Assembly (NCBI RefSeq): GCF_022201045.2
Contig: NC_068558.1
Coordinates: 47,905,501-47,969,500, forward strand
Length of the DNA stretch: 64,000 nt
From: Citrus sinensis
Lineage: Eukaryota; Streptophyta; Magnoliopsida; Sapindales; Rutaceae
Direction of reading: 5' to 3'
The notes under the pieces were generated by a model. It saw only the letters and a list, made by a program, of their open reading frames with translations, searched no databases and was not told where the DNA came from. The translations under genes were made by a program, and so were the position numbers. Numbering within the stretch: position 1 is the first letter of the stretch; the number at the start of each line of letters is the position of its first letter. Below, in pieces: positions 60,944 to 64,000 of the stretch.

Positions 60944-63432
60944 TTATTAAATACTTATTGTACATGACAAGTGATTGTCTTGAAAATTAATAAGAAGATT
61001 AATGGGTCAACCAATTCAAAACAAAGATTTTGACTAAACGATCAGTTGTTTGTCATCCCATCTTCACCACGTCATTCTCCAAATAAAGTCCTTGATTCGT
61101 CTTCTTCTAAGTAAACTAATGCTATATTATTTCTTAATAAAAAGAAATTTACATGGTAAGTTAGGATTAGAATATATATATTCATTCTCTAGTGAAGATA
61201 TTCTTTTTTTTTTTATGTGGACATACTTTTAAATAATAAATTTAAAATTAATTTTTTTAAACCATACAGTTTTATAGTTCATTAAAAAATAACTCTCTGA
61301 AACTAAAAGACTAAGATCATGTTTAAATTAAAAAAAAAAAGGCACATACAACTAAGAATGATTATATATATAGACATACAAAAAAAATTGTAAATTCACA
61401 TGCAGAAAAAAATGAAATTAAAAATTATGATAATTAAATTCGTTGAGGTAGCTAAAGATCAATTACTAGAAACAAAACAATAAATGGTTTATTGATAAAT
61501 TATCTTCCATTTCACCCAAGTGAGTAGGAAAAAAAAGTTTAGTCAAAGCTTCTACTGTTTGAAGAATGTAACGGAACTCCCTTGTGCATGCTTTAAAACT
61601 CATCCAAACCTGCTGACGTTATATCAGACATCGAGTCAAGGGTCTTTTTTTTTGTTTTTTTTTACCTATTTTGCCCCTAATATTTTAGGAATATCAATCA
61701 AGTAAATGATTTATATGATGAGCAGCAACGTGCTCTTCTTCCGCATTCTTCTCAAATACATGACACTCAATTTAATGAATTTTATGGCAATATAAACGAG
61801 TTTCGTTGTAAGAACCATACAGAAATTTTGTAATGTACATGGGGTTCGAATTAAGTTGAGTTTTGTGGTGACATGAACAAACTTCGCTATAAGAGCCATA
61901 TAGAAAATATGTTATATGCATAAGCGACCCAAATTAAGTCGATATATACTTGATAATTGAATTAATAAAAGCCCGTGACAATTAGGTGGGTTAGGTTCTT
62001 TTATAACTATGTAGTGATGTCTATGTACGATCGAATGCAATATATTTATCTATGTCAATTTTTTAGATATTTATCTTATGAATACAAAGTTCACAAACAT
62101 CATAGTATTAAATTAATTCAATCACTAAGGGTATATAGGTCATTTTACTTGATTCATATTCTCAAAACATTAAACTTTATAATCACTTAGGACAAAATAG
62201 TAAAATGATCAATAAAATAGTTAACAAAATTGTTATAACATAAGGGGTTCAAATGGATTTAAACACATGATAGGGTTCTAATTACTTTCCTTAGACAGGA
62301 GAGGGTGTTTGGCATTTTTTTCATGCGAGAATGAGTTCAAGTTATAGTGGTTATATGTGGAATTCATTTTCTTTTTAGTATTTAAAAATAAATTTGGCTC
62401 ATTCTTAAACACACACAAATTTTTGGTATCATAAATCAATTTACAATGCTGTAAAAATTAATTTACGATGTCATAAATCCATCCCAGGCTTTAATTCTAA
62501 ATTAAAATTTTTGAATGAAATTTTAATATAATTTTCAATGTTTCTAAATTGCACCATCATAATATAATTTTTGAATGAAATAGTGATTTATTTATTTTGT
62601 TTTACGTGCAGAGGACTGAGATTACCTGTTTCGAACAATGCATATAAATAAGGTAATAACACTAAAATTTCAAAATCTTAACTACGTTGGGCAGCGAATC
62701 CCAAAATTCGGAAAGAGACAAGCTTCTGGCAATTTCTCTTTCTTATGGGCTCAGCCTCAGCCATCAACCGATCAAAGAATCCAAAACAAATAATAATAAT
62801 AAGGACCTTTCTATGTTACAGAATCTGTAACATACAACCACCCAAAAACAAACCTCTAAGTGTTGCTATTCAAACAATTGAGGGGTTGTGTAAAATTTGT
62901 TTTGGGTGAGCTGTAAGTTACAGAATCTGTAACTTAGCAGCACCCTAATAATAATAATAATAATAATAAAGAAAAAAAAAGTGGGGCAGGCTCTCATAGA
63001 GGAATGGGCAAAATATCCGATAAGGAACAAGATTTCAGCAACAGAAATAGGCTTAACTTTCATTACGCAAAAACAGTTAAAATCGATTGAATTTATTTAT
63101 GCATAACATCGTGGGTTTAATGTACATATCCAATGATGCCCAATTGCTATGAACCAGTGGCCCATGGCACATGTAAACGAGACAGCGACCGTGACGAACA
63201 GCCACGCTCAACATAACAAACTTGAGAAAAATATAGACATTGATATCATAAGCGCAGAGCCGCAAATGGCGAATTTATTGTAAAACCAGTGAGCTTTGAT
63301 ATGATGGCACAGCTAAACGCGGCCCACTAACAAATAACTAACACATACCAAGTAATTACAACGTACAAGATGGACCGGCCGGTTAAAAATATGTATACAA
63401 ACGTACACGCGTAACAAACCACAGCGTTCAAT
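60944..63432. other. Intergenic downstream of the ERF gene
   Basis: AT-rich, with no supported gene. It contains the 81-bp tandem duplication at 61785-61946 and an ATA/AAT microsatellite near 62945-62970. The part next to 63432 is the ERF 3' UTR. Confidence 0.45.
61785..61946. repeat. Tandem duplication, 81-bp unit
   Basis: The units start TGGCAATATAAACGAG (61785) and TGGTGACATGAACAAA (61866). They share TTTCG/CTTCGCTATAAGA-CCATA-AGAAA and AATTAAGT at matching places. Identity by eye is about 75 percent, so this is an old event. There is no coding sign. Confidence 0.6.
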
Positions 63433-64000
63433 CTACAAACATGCCATGGACGGCGGCTGCTGTTCCTGTGGCTGTGCATCTTCATCAATCCACGTGGACG
63501 TGGTATCACAGCTGAACGTCCATCCGCAAGAATTGCTGTACCACCCACCATTCATCAACTCAGGCAACTCAATCTCCCCCCAAAAGTCATCACCGTCCGA
63601 TTCCGAGACATCACTCTTTTCTGATGAAATGAGTCCGGCATGTGCTGCCTTAGCCGCTGCCTCCTGAATATCTCTAGCCGCACGCGTGGAAGGTCGTGGC
63701 AAGGCCTCAACCTTGTCAGGAAAATTTAGCTGAGCTTTTCGTCCCTTTAAGCAATACGCAGCAACGTCATAAGCCCTAGCTGCCATTTCCGGCACGGGGA
63801 ACGAACCCAGCCAAATGCGTGTCTTTTTGCGTGGCTCTCTAATTTCAGACACCCATTTGCCCCACCGTCTCTTCCGGACACCGCGATAGACAGGGTGTCG
63901 CGTGCCGCCTGTTTGTGAGCTGGATTTACGGTGAATTGCGGTGGCTGTAGCGGTGGCACTGTCAGTCAATTCATGTTCAGTGTATGTGTATGGTTGTTGC
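63433..64000 (-). CDS. AP2/ERF transcription factor, DREB A-4 (TINY-like) type, 5' end outside window
   Basis: The frame stays open to the window edge. The nearest in-frame candidate at 63967-63969 is TTG, not ATG, and upstream codons (YTYTEHEL) continue the protein, so the true start lies beyond 64000. At least 189 residues are visible. One AP2 domain ([20 protein letters not shown], then [20 protein letters not shown]) carries the Val and Glu at the DREB-diagnostic positions (WVSEIREP). [20 protein letters not shown] directly after the domain is typical of group III/A-4 proteins. An acidic Ser/Asp stretch with [10 protein letters not shown] follows. It is probably a nuclear DNA-binding regulator of stress or growth genes at DRE/CRT elements. 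Usually these genes are intronless, as seen here. Confidence 0.88.
   Translation of the reverse strand, partial: QQPYTYTEHELTDSATATATAIHRKSSSQTGGTRHPVYRGVRKRRWGKWVSEIREPRKKTRIWLGSFPVPEMAARAYDVAAYCLKGRKAQLNFPDKVEALPRPSTRAARDIQEAAAKAAHAGLISSEKSDVSESDGDDFWGEIELPELMNGGWYSNSCGWTFSCDTTSTWIDEDAQPQEQQPPSMACL

Noticed and set aside
61190-61310. Possible third copy of part of the 48579 duplication
   Set aside because: Shares only a T-tract followed by ATGTGGA and a weak AAACC-ACAG match; in AT-rich DNA this is not enough.
1-64000. CRISPR arrays, operons, prophage or endogenous viral genes
   Set aside because: No regularly spaced identical repeats, no prokaryotic gene organisation and no viral polymerase or coat-like frames were seen.

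Overview
This is a plant nuclear window. It has long AT-rich intergenic DNA, spliced genes with GT-AG introns and dispersed short transposable elements. The gene content points to a rosid dicot. A Citrus relative is my best guess from the look of the proteins, but I cannot verify that here. Nothing bacterial, viral or organellar was seen, and no CRISPR array or gene cluster of an unknown system.

Layout. 1-3263: intergenic, with degenerate repeats. 3264-6163 (+): kinesin-light-chain-related TPR protein, 3 exons. 8759-22817 (+): a very large 16-exon gene for a plant Rav1/DmX-like WD40 protein (2548 aa by my splice model), with a miniature transposon in intron 11. 26188-27900 (+): C-terminally membrane-anchored protein of unknown function. 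28745-30221 (+): a 65-aa protein resembling the plant complex I B9/NDUFA3-type subunit. 31381-32991 (-): small DUF688-like protein. 34632-35690: internally deleted copia-type LTR element. 36747-37474: Mutator-type MITE. 37774-37845 (-): tRNA-Trp(CCA). 39555-43370 (-): auxin response factor of the ARF9/11/18 clade (14 exons, 699 aa). 43371-54872: an 11.5-kb gene-poor interval with a second Mutator-type MITE, a 456-bp tandem duplication and a SINE. 54873-57800 (-): single-exon exportin-2 (CAS/CSE1). 57801-63432: gene-poor, with a second SINE copy. 63433 to the window end (-): DREB-type AP2/ERF gene whose 5' end lies beyond position 64000.

The six genes from the WD40 protein to CAS correspond, from memory of the Arabidopsis map, to the consecutive loci At2g46560, At2g46550, At2g46540, At2g46535, At2g46530 (ARF11) and At2g46520 (CAS). 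The core therefore looks like a conserved microsynteny block, and most of the novelty lies in the repeats between and inside genes. The genes are independent plant transcription units, not an operon. Their inferred roles are microtubule/cellulose synthase support, V-ATPase assembly, respiration, auxin transcription, importin-alpha recycling and stress transcription.

Exon boundaries were worked out by hand from reading frame and GT/AG sites, with family similarity recalled rather than searched. Phases close for every complete gene. The least certain junction is 27134/27262 in the membrane-anchored protein gene.
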